A stretch of DNA of 50,921 nt from an uncultured Anaerolineae bacterium (GCA_937927775.1 CALBEF010000096.1:1-50921), one strand, 5' to 3'; shown: positions 41,737 through 50,459, numbered from the stretch's first letter. Numbers and translations: made by a program. The notes: generated from the sequence alone by a model not told the origin.

Positions 41737-44205
41737 ATGAAACCCGATCCGGCGTTGCGCGGCCTGGCAGTGCGCCGTTGCCGGCAGAACGCCTTGCTGT
41801 GCGTTGCCCTGTTCATTGTGGCTCTGGCGGCCTGCTCCAGCGACGACCCGCCACCGCCCGAACCCGGCGCGACCGCTTCGTTTACCCCTGTTGTGGCGCT
41901 GGCGACGCCATCCAGCGCGCCCCCTGAGCCGACGGCAGCGCCCACCGAAACGCCGGCCCCAACCCCCACGCCCGATCCACTGCGGCTGGTTCGCGCCGGC
42001 CGGCGGGCCGCGTTCAACGGCGATGACAAAACGGCCATTGCCCTGTATCAGCAGGCGTTGGCCGAGTTGCCGCCTGCGCAGAGCGAGGCCCGCGCGCAGG
42101 CCAGTCTCGATCTGGCCGTCAGTCACCTCAGCGCCGGTGATCCCGCCGGCGCGCTCGACGCGCTTGAGCCTGCGCTGGCGCAAGCGGACAGCGCAGCCGA
42201 TGCCCGTGTGCTGATGGGCCGCGCGGCGACGCTGTTGGGCGACCGGCCTGCCGCTGCCGAGCATTACGCCGCCGCGCTGGCCGCCCCCACCGTCATTTCT
42301 CCCTATCTCAATCTGTGGCTGGGCGATGTGTATCTGGCGCTCAATCAGCCGGTGAGCGCCGTCGCGTCCTATCAACAGGCGGTGGACGGCGCGGCCTTTG
42401 TGGGGCAGGAAGTGGGATGGCGCGAAAAGCTGGCCCTGGCGTATCAATTGTCCGGCCAGTATCAGCCGGCGCTGGAGCAGTACGAAGCAATTCTGGCTGT
42501 GTCGCAGATCCCGTCGTACCGCGCGCGCATCGCCTGGGAGTCAGCTCAGGTGCTGTTGGCGATGGGGCGCGCGCCCGAAGCCTTTCAGCGGATGCGCGAG
42601 GTGATGAACACTGCTCCAAAGACGGCGGCTGCTTTCAGCGCGTTGAAGGCGCTGCTCGACGCCGGCCAGCCGGTCGATGAGGTGCAGCGCGGCGTGATTG
42701 GCTATTACAACGGCGCGCACGAAGCCGCGCGCGAGGCGTTCCGGCGCGCGATTCGCAACGACAGCCGGCTGAACGAAATCCGTTACTGGGCTGCTCTCAA
42801 CTACATCGCGCTGCGCAGTCCGGCCGACGCTTTTCGCAATCTCGACCAGATCATCGCCGGCGGGCCGGATGCGGATCGCTATGGCGATGCGCTGATGAAG
42901 AAAGGAGAGTTGCAGGCCGATCTGGGCAATTACGAGGACGCCGCCGCAACGTATCGCCGATTGGCGGCCAGCGCGCCGGCAGACCCGCAGGCCGCGCAGG
43001 CATTGTTGCGTGTGGGCCGCGCCTTTGATCGCTACGGGCAGATTGAGCAGGCCGCCGGCGCCTACCTCGCCGCGCAGGCAACCTATCCAGGTGCCGAAAC
43101 CGCCGCCGAGGCGCTGACGCGCGGCGCGATCGCGCTGTATCGCCTGGGGCGTTACACAGAGGCGATCAGCGCCACGCGCAAGTTGCTGTCGCTGTATCCA
43201 TCCGATAAGTTTGCGCCGCTGGGGCAGCTCTGGCTGGGCAAGGCGCAGATCGGCGCCGGCGAGGTGGTCAGCGGGCAGATCACCCTGCGCGCGCTGGCCG
43301 AAGCGCGTCCCGATGACTATGAAGGGACGCGCGCCGCCGAGATGCTTGGCGGCGCGACGGCGCCCCTGTCTCTGCCGCACGGGCCGGCGCAAATCGTCTT
43401 TGACGCCCGCGAGCAGGACGAAGCCGAGCAATGGTTGCGCGGCTGGCTGGGCATCAGCGAGACGGTGGCGATTCGTTCGCCCGGGCCGGCTCTGCAAGCC
43501 GACCCGCGCTTTCGGCGCGGCAACGCGCTGTGGCGACTGGGGTTCAAGTCCGAGGCGCGCGAGGAGTTCGAGGCGTTGCGCGCCGCCTGCAGCCGCGACG
43601 CGCTGGCGACCTATCAACTGGCGCTGCACTACCGTGATATCGGGCTGTATCGCCCGTCCATCAGCGCGGCGGACACGCTGATGCGCCTGTCGCCGGCCGG
43701 AATTCCATCCAACCTGCCGCCTTTTCTTGCCCGCCTGCTCTACCCGCAGTACTACCCCGACCTCGTTGGCGCACACGCGCAGGAGTTCGGCCACGACCCG
43801 TTGTTGCTCTATGCGCTCATCCGGCAGGAGAGTCTGTTCGAGCCGTTCGCCGCTTCGTTCGCCTCGGCGTATGGGCTGATGCAGGTGATTCCGCCGACAG
43901 GCCGCGAGATTCACGGCGATCTGGCGTGGCCGGACAACTACATCGAGCGCGATCTGACCCGCCCATTCGTCAGCGTGCGTTTCGGCGCGTACTATCTGGC
44001 GAAGCAATTGCGCTTCCTCAACGGGGACTTGTACGCGGCGCTGGCGGCGTATAACGGCGGGCCGGGCAACAGCCGGGTCTGGAAAGATCGCAGCGGTGGC
44101 GACCCCGATGTGTTCTTCATGACCATCAGCTTCGACGAGACGCAACGTTACATCCGCGCCATCGCCGCCAACTATGCGATTTATCATCGGCTGTATCGGC
44201 CTTGA
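41737..44205 (+). CDS. Lytic murein transglycosylase lipoprotein with TPR repeats
   Basis: 822 residues. The signal ends in VALAACSS (lipobox), followed by a Pro/Thr/Ala linker to about 80. Many TPR-like helical repeats span 85-620 (for example AIALYQQALAELP, DALMKKGELQADLGNYEDAA). The C-terminal SLT domain has LIRQESLFEPFAAS with the catalytic E698, AYGLMQVIP and AAYNGGPGNS. It cleaves peptidoglycan glycan strands at the outer membrane face; the TPR region may guide partners. ATG 41737 is chosen over a GTG six codons upstream. The stop overlaps the glnA -35 box. Confidence 0.92.
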   Translation: MKPDPALRGLAVRRCRQNALLCVALFIVALAACSSDDPPPPEPGATASFTPVVALATPSSAPPEPTAAPTETPAPTPTPDPLRLVRAGRRAAFNGDDKTAIALYQQALAELPPAQSEARAQASLDLAVSHLSAGDPAGALDALEPALAQADSAADARVLMGRAATLLGDRPAAAEHYAAALAAPTVISPYLNLWLGDVYLALNQPVSAVASYQQAVDGAAFVGQEVGWREKLALAYQLSGQYQPALEQYEAILAVSQIPSYRARIAWESAQVLLAMGRAPEAFQRMREVMNTAPKTAAAFSALKALLDAGQPVDEVQRGVIGYYNGAHEAAREAFRRAIRNDSRLNEIRYWAALNYIALRSPADAFRNLDQIIAGGPDADRYGDALMKKGELQADLGNYEDAAATYRRLAASAPADPQAAQALLRVGRAFDRYGQIEQAAGAYLAAQATYPGAETAAEALTRGAIALYRLGRYTEAISATRKLLSLYPSDKFAPLGQLWLGKAQIGAGEVVSGQITLRALAEARPDDYEGTRAAEMLGGATAPLSLPHGPAQIVFDAREQDEAEQWLRGWLGISETVAIRSPGPALQADPRFRRGNALWRLGFKSEAREEFEALRAACSRDALATYQLALHYRDIGLYRPSISAADTLMRLSPAGIPSNLPPFLARLLYPQYYPDLVGAHAQEFGHDPLLLYALIRQESLFEPFAASFASAYGLMQVIPPTGREIHGDLAWPDNYIERDLTRPFVSVRFGAYYLAKQLRFLNGDLYAALAAYNGGPGNSRVWKDRSGGDPDVFFMTISFDETQRYIRAIAANYAIYHRLYRP

Positions 44206-44229
44206 CGAAACACGCTTGCCCTGTATAAT
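44202..44229 (+). promoter_or_regulatory. glnA promoter
   Basis: TTGACG (44202-44207), 16 bases, TATAAT (44224-44229): a near-consensus housekeeping promoter. Predicted start near 44236, giving a leader of about 88 bases. Confidence 0.75.
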
Positions 44230-44254
44230 CGCCGCTCGTTAAATTAAATAAGAT

Positions 44255-44303
44255 GTCACTGGGACGTGACGCTCTGGCAAAGAGCGTCACGTCCTTATCT
44301 TTT
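44255..44303 (+). promoter_or_regulatory. Hairpin/attenuator-like element in the glnA leader
   Basis: A perfect 14-base stem (44262-44275 with 44281-44294) and loop ggcaa, followed by TTATCTTTT. This looks like an intrinsic terminator placed before the ribosome site AAAGGAG (44305-44311). gtcac at 44255-44259 can instead pair with gtgac at 44266-44270, inside the stem's left arm, giving a mutually exclusive alternative. Confidence 0.55.
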
Positions 44304-44323
44304 CAAAGGAGCGCTGACAAGTC

Positions 44324-45754
44324 ATGACTACCGAGTTGAGAGAGTTTTTGGAGATCCCATACGCCCAGTTGGAGGAGATGAACCTGCAGGCCAAGGCGCA
44401 GCGCCTGGCGCGCGTCCCGATACATCAGCTCCAGGAAGAGCGCCTCAAGTACCTGACCGACGAGAAACGGATCAAGGCGGTTACCGTTCTGTTCTCCGAC
44501 CTCGAAGGCCGGCTGCACATGCTGGACTACGACAAGAAGTTCCTGCTGAAGGCCTATGACAACCTCACCTTCGACGGCTCCTCGATTCGCGGGTTCACGG
44601 CGCAGCGCGAGTCGGATCTGCGCCTGGGCATCGACTGGTCGGCCTTTTACTGGGCGCCGGCCGATGTGTTCGGCCCCGGCAAGGTGCTGGTCTTCGGCGA
44701 CGTGCTGGAGCGCGACGGCCGGCCTTATGTGGCCGACACACGCGGCATTCTCAAGGGCTTCACCAGGCGGATGTTCGACGAGAAGGGCTACACCATGAAC
44801 GCCGCGAACGAAATCGAGGGCTTTCTGTTTCAGGGCCTGAACGCCGAGCGCGAGTACTACAAGACCGGCAAGTTCGAGTTCGCCAACACCGGCGGCTACT
44901 ATCACTCGCTGCCCGGCGATCCCCTGCGCAAGTTCATCGACACCGTGGCCGAGGCGCAGCGCGCCATGGGCTTCCAGAACGAGAAGGATCATCCTGAAGT
45001 CGCGCCCTCGCAGTTCGAGGTCAACTACAGCTACACCGAGGTGGTGGCCGCCGCAGACACGATTCAGCTCTACAAGCTGATCTGCCGCCAGGTGGCCGCT
45101 CTCTACGGCATGACCGCCAGCTTCCTGCCCAAGCCGATCGTCGGCGTCAACGGCAGCGGTATGCACACCAACGTCTCGGTCAACCAGAACGGCACGAATC
45201 TGTTCTGGGACGCGCAGGGCGAGGAGAATCTGAGCGACTTCGCCTGGAAGTTCGTCGATCGCATTCTGACGCACGCCAACGACATCTGCCTGCTGCTCAA
45301 CGCCAGCGTCAACGCTTACCGCCGGCTCGACCCGCACTTTGAAGCGCCCAACCAGATCATCGCCTCGCCGGTGGATCGCGGCTCGATGGTGCGCATCCCG
45401 ATCGGCAACGAGCGCAGCGCCCGCACCGAGGTGCGCTCGGTCGGCCCGGACGCCAACCCGTACCTGGTGATGTATTCCATCTTCCGCACCGGCCTGGAGG
45501 GCAGCATCAGTGACCAGCCCGATCTGCGCCAGGCGAAACGCTTCCTGCCCGACAACATCTACGACGCGCTCGACAACTTCCGCGCCGCGCAGTGGTCCAC
45601 TGTGCTATTGGGCGAAGACGTGAAAGCGCGCTACGCCGACCTCAAGCAAGCCTCGGCCGACCGCTGCCCGCGCCTGCTCGGCACGTTCGTCAAGGCGGCG
45701 GAAGTGCAGTACCACCACGAGGTGTACAACCAGTCGCTGTGGAATCTGTTCTAG
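44324..45754 (+). CDS. glnA: Glutamine synthetase
   Basis: 476 residues. ATP-dependent synthesis of glutamine from glutamate and ammonia. Seen: the beta-grasp end YDNLTFDGSSIRGF, ANEIEGFLF with metal glutamates, HPEVAPSQFEVNY, GVNGSGMHTNVSVNQNG with the glutamate loop, and RIPIGNERSARTEVRS. The helical N-terminus (1-45) is somewhat longer than in the short GSI-alpha form. The adenylylation loop of GSI-beta (NLYDLP) is not seen; the C-terminus is FVKAAEVQYHHEVYNQSLWNLF. Regulation is suggested by the strong promoter and leader hairpin. A terminator follows. Confidence 0.95.
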   Translation: MTTELREFLEIPYAQLEEMNLQAKAQRLARVPIHQLQEERLKYLTDEKRIKAVTVLFSDLEGRLHMLDYDKKFLLKAYDNLTFDGSSIRGFTAQRESDLRLGIDWSAFYWAPADVFGPGKVLVFGDVLERDGRPYVADTRGILKGFTRRMFDEKGYTMNAANEIEGFLFQGLNAEREYYKTGKFEFANTGGYYHSLPGDPLRKFIDTVAEAQRAMGFQNEKDHPEVAPSQFEVNYSYTEVVAAADTIQLYKLICRQVAALYGMTASFLPKPIVGVNGSGMHTNVSVNQNGTNLFWDAQGEENLSDFAWKFVDRILTHANDICLLLNASVNAYRRLDPHFEAPNQIIASPVDRGSMVRIPIGNERSARTEVRSVGPDANPYLVMYSIFRTGLEGSISDQPDLRQAKRFLPDNIYDALDNFRAAQWSTVLLGEDVKARYADLKQASADRCPRLLGTFVKAAEVQYHHEVYNQSLWNLF

Positions 45755-45794
45755 CCTCCCCGCGCAGCGGGTGAATCTGCGCGCATGGCATGAC

Positions 45795-45821
45795 AAAGCC
45801 GGCCTTATTAAGGCCGGCTTT
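45795..45821. terminator. Bidirectional terminator between glnA and ilvE
   Basis: aaagccggcctt and aaggccggcttt form a perfect 12-base stem around att, with GTTGTTT to the right on the plus strand. It lies 40 bases after glnA and about 45 after ilvE on the opposite strand. Confidence 0.85.
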
Positions 45822-45865
45822 GTTGTTTGTTGCGCGCGACTTGAGTCGACGGGTAACAAAGGGCG

Positions 45866-46783
45866 CTACTGCACCGGCGTCAGCCAGCCCCACTTGTCTT
45901 CGACCCGGCTGTTCACGATGTCGAAGAACATCGACTGGATCCGCTCGGTGATCGGGCCGCGCGAGCCTGCGCCGATGGGCGTCTTGTCCACGCTGCGCAC
46001 CGGCGTCACTTCCGCCGCCGTGCCGGTGAAGAAAATCTCGTCGGCCATGTACAGCAGCTCGCGCGGGATGTTCTGCTCGCGCACTTCGTAGCCCAGATGA
46101 GCGGCGATTTGCATCACGCCGGCGCGCGTGATGCCCAGCAGAATCGAGCCGGCCATGGGCGGCGTGTAGATCACGCCGTCGAGAACCACGAAGATGTTCT
46201 CGCCGCTGCCCTCGCTGACGTGGCCGGCGATGTCCAGCGCGATGGCTTCGGTGTAGCCATGATCGAGCGCTTCCATCACCATCATCTGTGAGTTGACGTA
46301 TTGCCCACCGATCTTGCCCATGGGCATGCCCACGCCCGGCACAGTGCGCCGCCACGACGACACGCCGACATCGACGCCTTTCTCGATCGCCTCCGCCCCC
46401 AGATACGCGCCCCATTCCATGGTGAAGATGGCCGTCCGCACCGAGCAGCGACGCGGGTTGACACCCAGCGCCTCGTCGCCGCGAAACGCGATCGGGCGGA
46501 TGTAGCACGCGCTGTGGCCATTTTCGCGCACCACCAGTTTCACCGCCTCGCACAGCGCGTCTTCGCTCCAGGGCAGCTCCATGCGATACGCCCTGGCCGA
46601 GCGGAACAGGCGCCGGATGTGCTCCCTGAGGAAGAGCACTTTCGGGCCGGCCGGCGAGGCGTATGCACGGATGCCCTCGAACACACTGCTGCCGTAGTGC
46701 AGCGCGTGCGTCTTGACGTGAACCGTGGCCTTGTCCCATTCGACCAGCCTGCCGTCCATCCAGATGTAGGTTGCGTCTGCCAT
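45866..46783 (-). CDS. ilvE: Branched-chain amino acid aminotransferase
   Basis: 305 residues. PLP enzyme for the last step of valine, leucine and isoleucine synthesis. DGRLVEWDKATVHVKTHALHYGSSVFEGIRAY, CYIRPIAFRGDEALGVNP, the lysine block MPMGKIGGQYVNSQ, HVSEGSGENIFVV and ADEIFFTGTAAEVTPV are the fold-IV aminotransferase motifs. ATG 46783 is preferred to 46855, with AGAGG upstream and the conserved N-terminus. leuB of the same pathway is on the same strand at the window end, but separate. Confidence 0.95.
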   Translation of the reverse strand: MADATYIWMDGRLVEWDKATVHVKTHALHYGSSVFEGIRAYASPAGPKVLFLREHIRRLFRSARAYRMELPWSEDALCEAVKLVVRENGHSACYIRPIAFRGDEALGVNPRRCSVRTAIFTMEWGAYLGAEAIEKGVDVGVSSWRRTVPGVGMPMGKIGGQYVNSQMMVMEALDHGYTEAIALDIAGHVSEGSGENIFVVLDGVIYTPPMAGSILLGITRAGVMQIAAHLGYEVREQNIPRELLYMADEIFFTGTAAEVTPVRSVDKTPIGAGSRGPITERIQSMFFDIVNSRVEDKWGWLTPVQ

Positions 46784-46851
46784 TGTGTCGTTGCCTCTGT
46801 CAGAAAAATGCGTTGGCATTGATTGTAGCCGCGTTGACAGACTCTTAAACC

Positions 46852-46894
46852 TCAACCCTCAACTCTCAACCCTCACCCTCAGCACTTCAGCACT
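46852..46894. repeat. Seven/eight-base repeat upstream of ilvE and of the riboswitch promoter
   Basis: tcaaccc, tcaactc, tcaaccc, tcaccc, then tcagcact twice. It ends nine bases before the -35 box at 46903. Confidence 0.85.
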
Positions 46895-46902
46895 TTGACC
46901 TA

Positions 46903-46931
46903 TTGACAGACTCGCTGGGTGGCGGTATAAG
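46903..46931 (+). promoter_or_regulatory. Promoter of the M-box transcript
   Basis: TTGACA (46903-46908), 17 bases, TATAAG (46926-46931). Predicted start near 46938, about 17 bases before the aptamer. Confidence 0.75.
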
Positions 46932-46954
46932 GCAACGTCGGATAACAACTGAAG

Positions 46955-47130
46955 AGCGCTTGTTAGGTGAGGCTCCTGGCTGAACAACAGCTGCCGCCCG
47001 GAAACGTCGAAAGACGCCAATGGGTAAAACAGGCAAGGCCGGATTAAGGCTGTGCCCGTAGCAGCTGATTCTGATCCCGAAACACAACGGAATCTACGTC
47101 TGCCAGTGCCAAAACTCGACGAGGGGCGCG
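46955..47130 (+). promoter_or_regulatory. M-box (ykoK) magnesium riboswitch aptamer
   Basis: Three blocks match the conserved M-box core, in the right order and spacing: gttaggtgaggctcct at 46962-46977, aaagacgccaatgggt at 47010-47025 (with gcccggaaacgtcg just before) and cagtgccaaaactcgacga at 47104-47122. The closing helix P1 forms from gcgctt (46956-46961) and gggcgc (47124-47129) with two G-U pairs. By family knowledge the aptamer folds with several Mg2+ ions and turns off downstream genes when magnesium is high. A terminator follows at 47185, so control is probably by premature termination. Confidence 0.92.
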
Positions 47131-47184
47131 ACGCATTCTGTATCATGACATCGCCTTCACCGGCGCTGGCAGGCAGATCTCAGG

Positions 47185-47216
47185 GCGGCCCTCTCGCGGG
47201 CCGCTCTTTCTGGTTT
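47185..47216 (+). terminator. Riboswitch expression-platform terminator
   Basis: gcggccc (47185-47191) pairs with gggccgc (47198-47204), followed by TCTTTCTGGTTT. It lies 55 bases after the M-box and before the permease start, as expected for a magnesium-on, gene-off switch. Confidence 0.7.
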
Positions 47217-47268
47217 TCCACGAGGTGATTTCTATGTGACACAAGCCCGGCTGGGCATGGAGGTGAGC

Positions 47269-49008
47269 ATGGCACTGCGAACATTCCCGACGCGCGAAGC
47301 GTTGAAGCGTTTGCCATTTGGCCTGGCGGATGTCGCCATTCTGCTCGGCGTCATTGCGCTGATCTATCTCGTCGCGGCCGTCGGCGCCGGCGCGCTGGTC
47401 GCGTTCGAGCCGCCGGAACAACTGCCGACCATCAGCCTCGATCCGGCCAACCTGCCGTATTACCTCGCCCGCTCGACGCTGCGCATGTTCGTAGCCATGG
47501 GCTTCTCGCTGGCGTTCACCTTCGTGGTCGGCTACGCCGCCGCTTCGAATCGTTACGCCGAGCAGATCATCATCCCCACGCTCGACGTGTTGCAGTCGGT
47601 GCCGGTGCTTGGCTTTTTGTCGGTCACCATCACCGGCTTCATCGCCCTGTTTCGCGGCAGTTTGCTGGGGCTGGAAGCGGCTTCCGTCTTCGCCATCTTC
47701 ACCAGCCAGGTGTGGAACATGACTTTCTCGTTCTATCACTCGCTGCGCAATGTCCCCGGCGATATGCAGGAGGCTGCGGCAGTGTATCGCCTGTCGCGCT
47801 GGGCGCGCTTCACGCAGGTGCAGGCGCCGGCCGGCGTGATCGGACTGGTGTGGAACATGGTGATGAGCTTCGGCGGCGGCTGGTTCTTCGTGGCGGCCAG
47901 CGAAGCCATCAGCGTGCTCAATCAGGAATACACGCTGCCGGGCATCGGCGCGTATGTCACGCAGGCGATCGCCCAGGAGGACATGCGCGCCCTGCTGCTG
48001 GCCATGGCGGCCATGGCGGCGCTGGTGGTGGTGATCGACCAGGTGTTGTGGCGCCCGCTCATCGCCTGGGCCGATCGGTTCAAGATCGAGCAGAACGAAG
48101 CAACGCAGGCGCCGCGATCGTGGATGCTGGAGCTGTTGCGCCGGTCGCGCGTGTTGCAGGCAGTTCGAGAAGCGTTGGCAGAGGCCGGCGAAAAGCTGTC
48201 GGCGCGGTCGCGGCGCGCGCGACTGGCGCGCCGGCAGACATGGCCGCGCCGATCATTGCTCTCTGTTCGCCGGGTCGATGCTCTCTTCAACATCGTGTTG
48301 TTGCTCATCGTGCTGGCAATTTCTGGTCTGGCGATCTGGTTCATTCATACCGAGGTTGGCTTTGAGGAAATGCTGGAAGTTGTTCTGCTGGGCGCAGCCA
48401 CGTTTGTCCGTGTGGCAATCATTGTGGTCGTCAGCACGCTGATCTGGACGCCGCTGGGCGTTGTCATCGGCATGAATCCGCGCGTGGCGCGCATCGCCCA
48501 GCCCATCACGCAGTTTTTGGTGTCTTTTCCGGCCAACTTCCTCTTTCCGTTTATCACGATCGGCCTGATTCATTTCGGCGTCAGTCTCGACATCGGCGGC
48601 ATTCTCTTGATGGCGCTGGGGGCGCAGTGGTACATCCTGTTCAACGTGATTGCCGGCGCGCAGAGCATCCCGAACGATTTGCGCGAAATGGCCGCCAATA
48701 TGCGTGTGAGCGGTTGGGAGCGCTGGCGCTCGCTGATCTGGCCGGCTGTCTTCCCGGCCTGGGTGACCGGCGCCATCACTGCTTCGGGCGGCGCGTGGAA
48801 CGCCAGCATCGTGGCCGAAATTGTCTCGTGGGGCAACACTACGCTGACGGCGACCGGCCTGGGCGCCTATATCGCGGAGGCCACCGGCGCAGGCGACTGG
48901 CCGCGCATCGTCCTCGGCGTTGGCATGATGTGCGTGTATGTGGTGGGGCTGAACCGCCTTCTGTGGCGCCGCTTGTACGCGCTGGCCGAAACACGCTATC
49001 GGCTGTGA
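47269..49008 (+). CDS. ABC permease with two fused permease modules (COG4986-like, NitT/TauT class)
   Basis: 579 residues. Two BPD_transp_1 modules in one chain. The first, about residues 15-275, has the EAA loop EAAAVYRLSRWARFTQVQAPA; the second, about 350-575, has REMAANMRVSGWERWRSLIWPA. A basic cytoplasmic linker (RRSRVLQ to RRQTWPRRS) separates them. There are roughly 11-12 membrane helices. The class is usually annotated as nitrate/sulfonate/bicarbonate transport, but the substrate has not been established for the duplicated form. ATG 47269 has GGAGGTGA directly upstream; GTG 47236 with GAGGTGA is an alternative. It is the first gene under the M-box. Confidence 0.88.
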   Translation: MALRTFPTREALKRLPFGLADVAILLGVIALIYLVAAVGAGALVAFEPPEQLPTISLDPANLPYYLARSTLRMFVAMGFSLAFTFVVGYAAASNRYAEQIIIPTLDVLQSVPVLGFLSVTITGFIALFRGSLLGLEAASVFAIFTSQVWNMTFSFYHSLRNVPGDMQEAAAVYRLSRWARFTQVQAPAGVIGLVWNMVMSFGGGWFFVAASEAISVLNQEYTLPGIGAYVTQAIAQEDMRALLLAMAAMAALVVVIDQVLWRPLIAWADRFKIEQNEATQAPRSWMLELLRRSRVLQAVREALAEAGEKLSARSRRARLARRQTWPRRSLLSVRRVDALFNIVLLLIVLAISGLAIWFIHTEVGFEEMLEVVLLGAATFVRVAIIVVVSTLIWTPLGVVIGMNPRVARIAQPITQFLVSFPANFLFPFITIGLIHFGVSLDIGGILLMALGAQWYILFNVIAGAQSIPNDLREMAANMRVSGWERWRSLIWPAVFPAWVTGAITASGGAWNASIVAEIVSWGNTTLTATGLGAYIAEATGAGDWPRIVLGVGMMCVYVVGLNRLLWRRLYALAETRYRL

Positions 49009-49049
49009 GATGCGATGAATTGTTCAAATCAAGTGCAATGGAGGTTCCT

Positions 49050-50420
49050 ATGGCCGTGACCCTGACAAATCCTGTCGGCGGGAGCGCAGGCGCTGTCGCC
49101 GATGCGCGCCCTGTGCTGCTTCAGGCAACCGGTGTCTGCAAAGCGTTTGATCTGCCCGATGGCAACGGCGCGTTCACCGTGTTGCAGGATATCCATCTCG
49201 CCATTCGTGAAGGCGAGATCGTGGCGCTGCTGGGCAAGAGTGGCAGCGGCAAAAGCACCCTGCTGCGCATTCTGGCCGGCCTGATTCCGCCCTCCAGCGG
49301 CCTGGTGGTCTCGTGCGGCAAGCCGGTGCTTGGCCCCAACCCTGATGTGGCGATGGTGTTCCAAAGCTTCGCGCTGTTGCCGTGGTTGACTGTGCAGGAA
49401 AACGTCGAGCTGGGCCTGAAGGCGCGGGGAGTGCCGCGTGAAGAGCGCCGGCAGCGCGCGTTGCAGGCCATCGACCGCGTCGGCCTCGACGGCTTCGAGA
49501 GCGCCTATCCCAAAGAGCTGTCGGGCGGCATGAAGCAGCGCGTCGGTCTGGCGCGCGCGTTTGTCATGCAGCCGCCGCTGCTCTTCATGGACGAGCCGTT
49601 CAGCGGCCTGGATGTGCTCACCGCGGAGAACCTGCGCAGCGAAGTGGCCGACCTGTGGGCGGCCGGCAACTTCCCCGCGCGCAGCGTGCTGCTGGTGACG
49701 CACAACATCGACGACGCCGTGCTGCTGGCCGATCACGTCATCATCCTGGGCGCCAATCCGGGCCATGTGCGCGGCGAGGTGCACATCGACCTGCCGCGCC
49801 CGCGCGAAAGAACCATGCCCGGCTACGAGCAGATCAAAGACGCCATCTATCTGGCGATGACCAACCCCGAAGCCGACGTGCAGCAACTGATTGCCGGTAT
49901 CGACCGGCGCGCCGAGACGCGCTTCGCCCCGCTGCCGCACGCGCGTGTGGGTGGCGTGAGCGGTTTGCTCGAGCTGGTGGATGAGCGCGGCGGCGCGCAG
50001 GATATCGCTGAACTGGCCGGCGAACTCAACCTGGACACGGACGATCTGTTGCAGTTCCTCGACGCCGCGCGCCTGCTGGGCTTTGCCGAGATTCAGTCCG
50101 GTGCGGTGACCCTGACACCGGTGGGCCGCGCATTCGTCGAAGCCGACATTCTGGAAAGCAAGGAGTTGTTCCGCCGTCAGGCGCTCGAACGGGTGCCGCT
50201 GCTGCGCTTCATCGTCAACACCTTGAAAAGCTCGAAGCGCGGCGCGATGGACGCCGAGTTCTTCCTCGATGTGCTGGACGAGCACTTCCCCGCAGACGAG
50301 GCCCGACGCCAGTTGGAGACGGCGGTGGAGTGGGGCCGCTACGCCGAGTTGTTTGAGTACGACGCGGACAAGAGCCGCTTGCGATTGCCGGATGAATCGC
50401 TGGCCGGCGCGCCGGCCTGA
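49050..50420 (+). CDS. ABC ATPase with AAA-associated C-terminal domain
   Basis: 456 residues. Residues 22-280 are a NitT/TauT-type ATPase with Walker A GKSGSGKST (62-70), Q-loop VFQSFALLPWLT, signature KELSGGMKQRVGLARAF, Walker B LLFMDEPFSGLD and the H-loop LVTHNID. Residues about 300-450 form the AAA-associated C-terminal domain (GLLELVDERGGAQDIAELAGELN, LLQFLDAARLLGFAEI, TPVGRAFVEADI). This is winged-helix-like and may be a regulatory sensor. GGAGG lies before the ATG, 41 bases after the permease. No substrate-binding protein gene follows; a terminator does. Confidence 0.9.
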   Translation: MAVTLTNPVGGSAGAVADARPVLLQATGVCKAFDLPDGNGAFTVLQDIHLAIREGEIVALLGKSGSGKSTLLRILAGLIPPSSGLVVSCGKPVLGPNPDVAMVFQSFALLPWLTVQENVELGLKARGVPREERRQRALQAIDRVGLDGFESAYPKELSGGMKQRVGLARAFVMQPPLLFMDEPFSGLDVLTAENLRSEVADLWAAGNFPARSVLLVTHNIDDAVLLADHVIILGANPGHVRGEVHIDLPRPRERTMPGYEQIKDAIYLAMTNPEADVQQLIAGIDRRAETRFAPLPHARVGGVSGLLELVDERGGAQDIAELAGELNLDTDDLLQFLDAARLLGFAEIQSGAVTLTPVGRAFVEADILESKELFRRQALERVPLLRFIVNTLKSSKRGAMDAEFFLDVLDEHFPADEARRQLETAVEWGRYAELFEYDADKSRLRLPDESLAGAPA

Positions 50421-50434
50421 TGCGCTGAGACAAA

Positions 50435-50459
50435 CAAAGCCGGCCCTGCGCCGGCTTTG
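50435..50459. terminator. Terminator between the ABC ATPase gene and leuB
   Basis: caaagccggc and gccggctttg, a perfect 10-base stem with loop cctgc, followed by TGTTG. It serves convergent genes, 15 bases after the ATPase stop. Confidence 0.75.

Noticed and set aside
47143..47739. Minus-strand open frame (198 codons) across the riboswitch platform and permease start
   Set aside because: Antisense to a promoter-riboswitch-permease unit; composition rich in D, G, R, Q and H with no motif.
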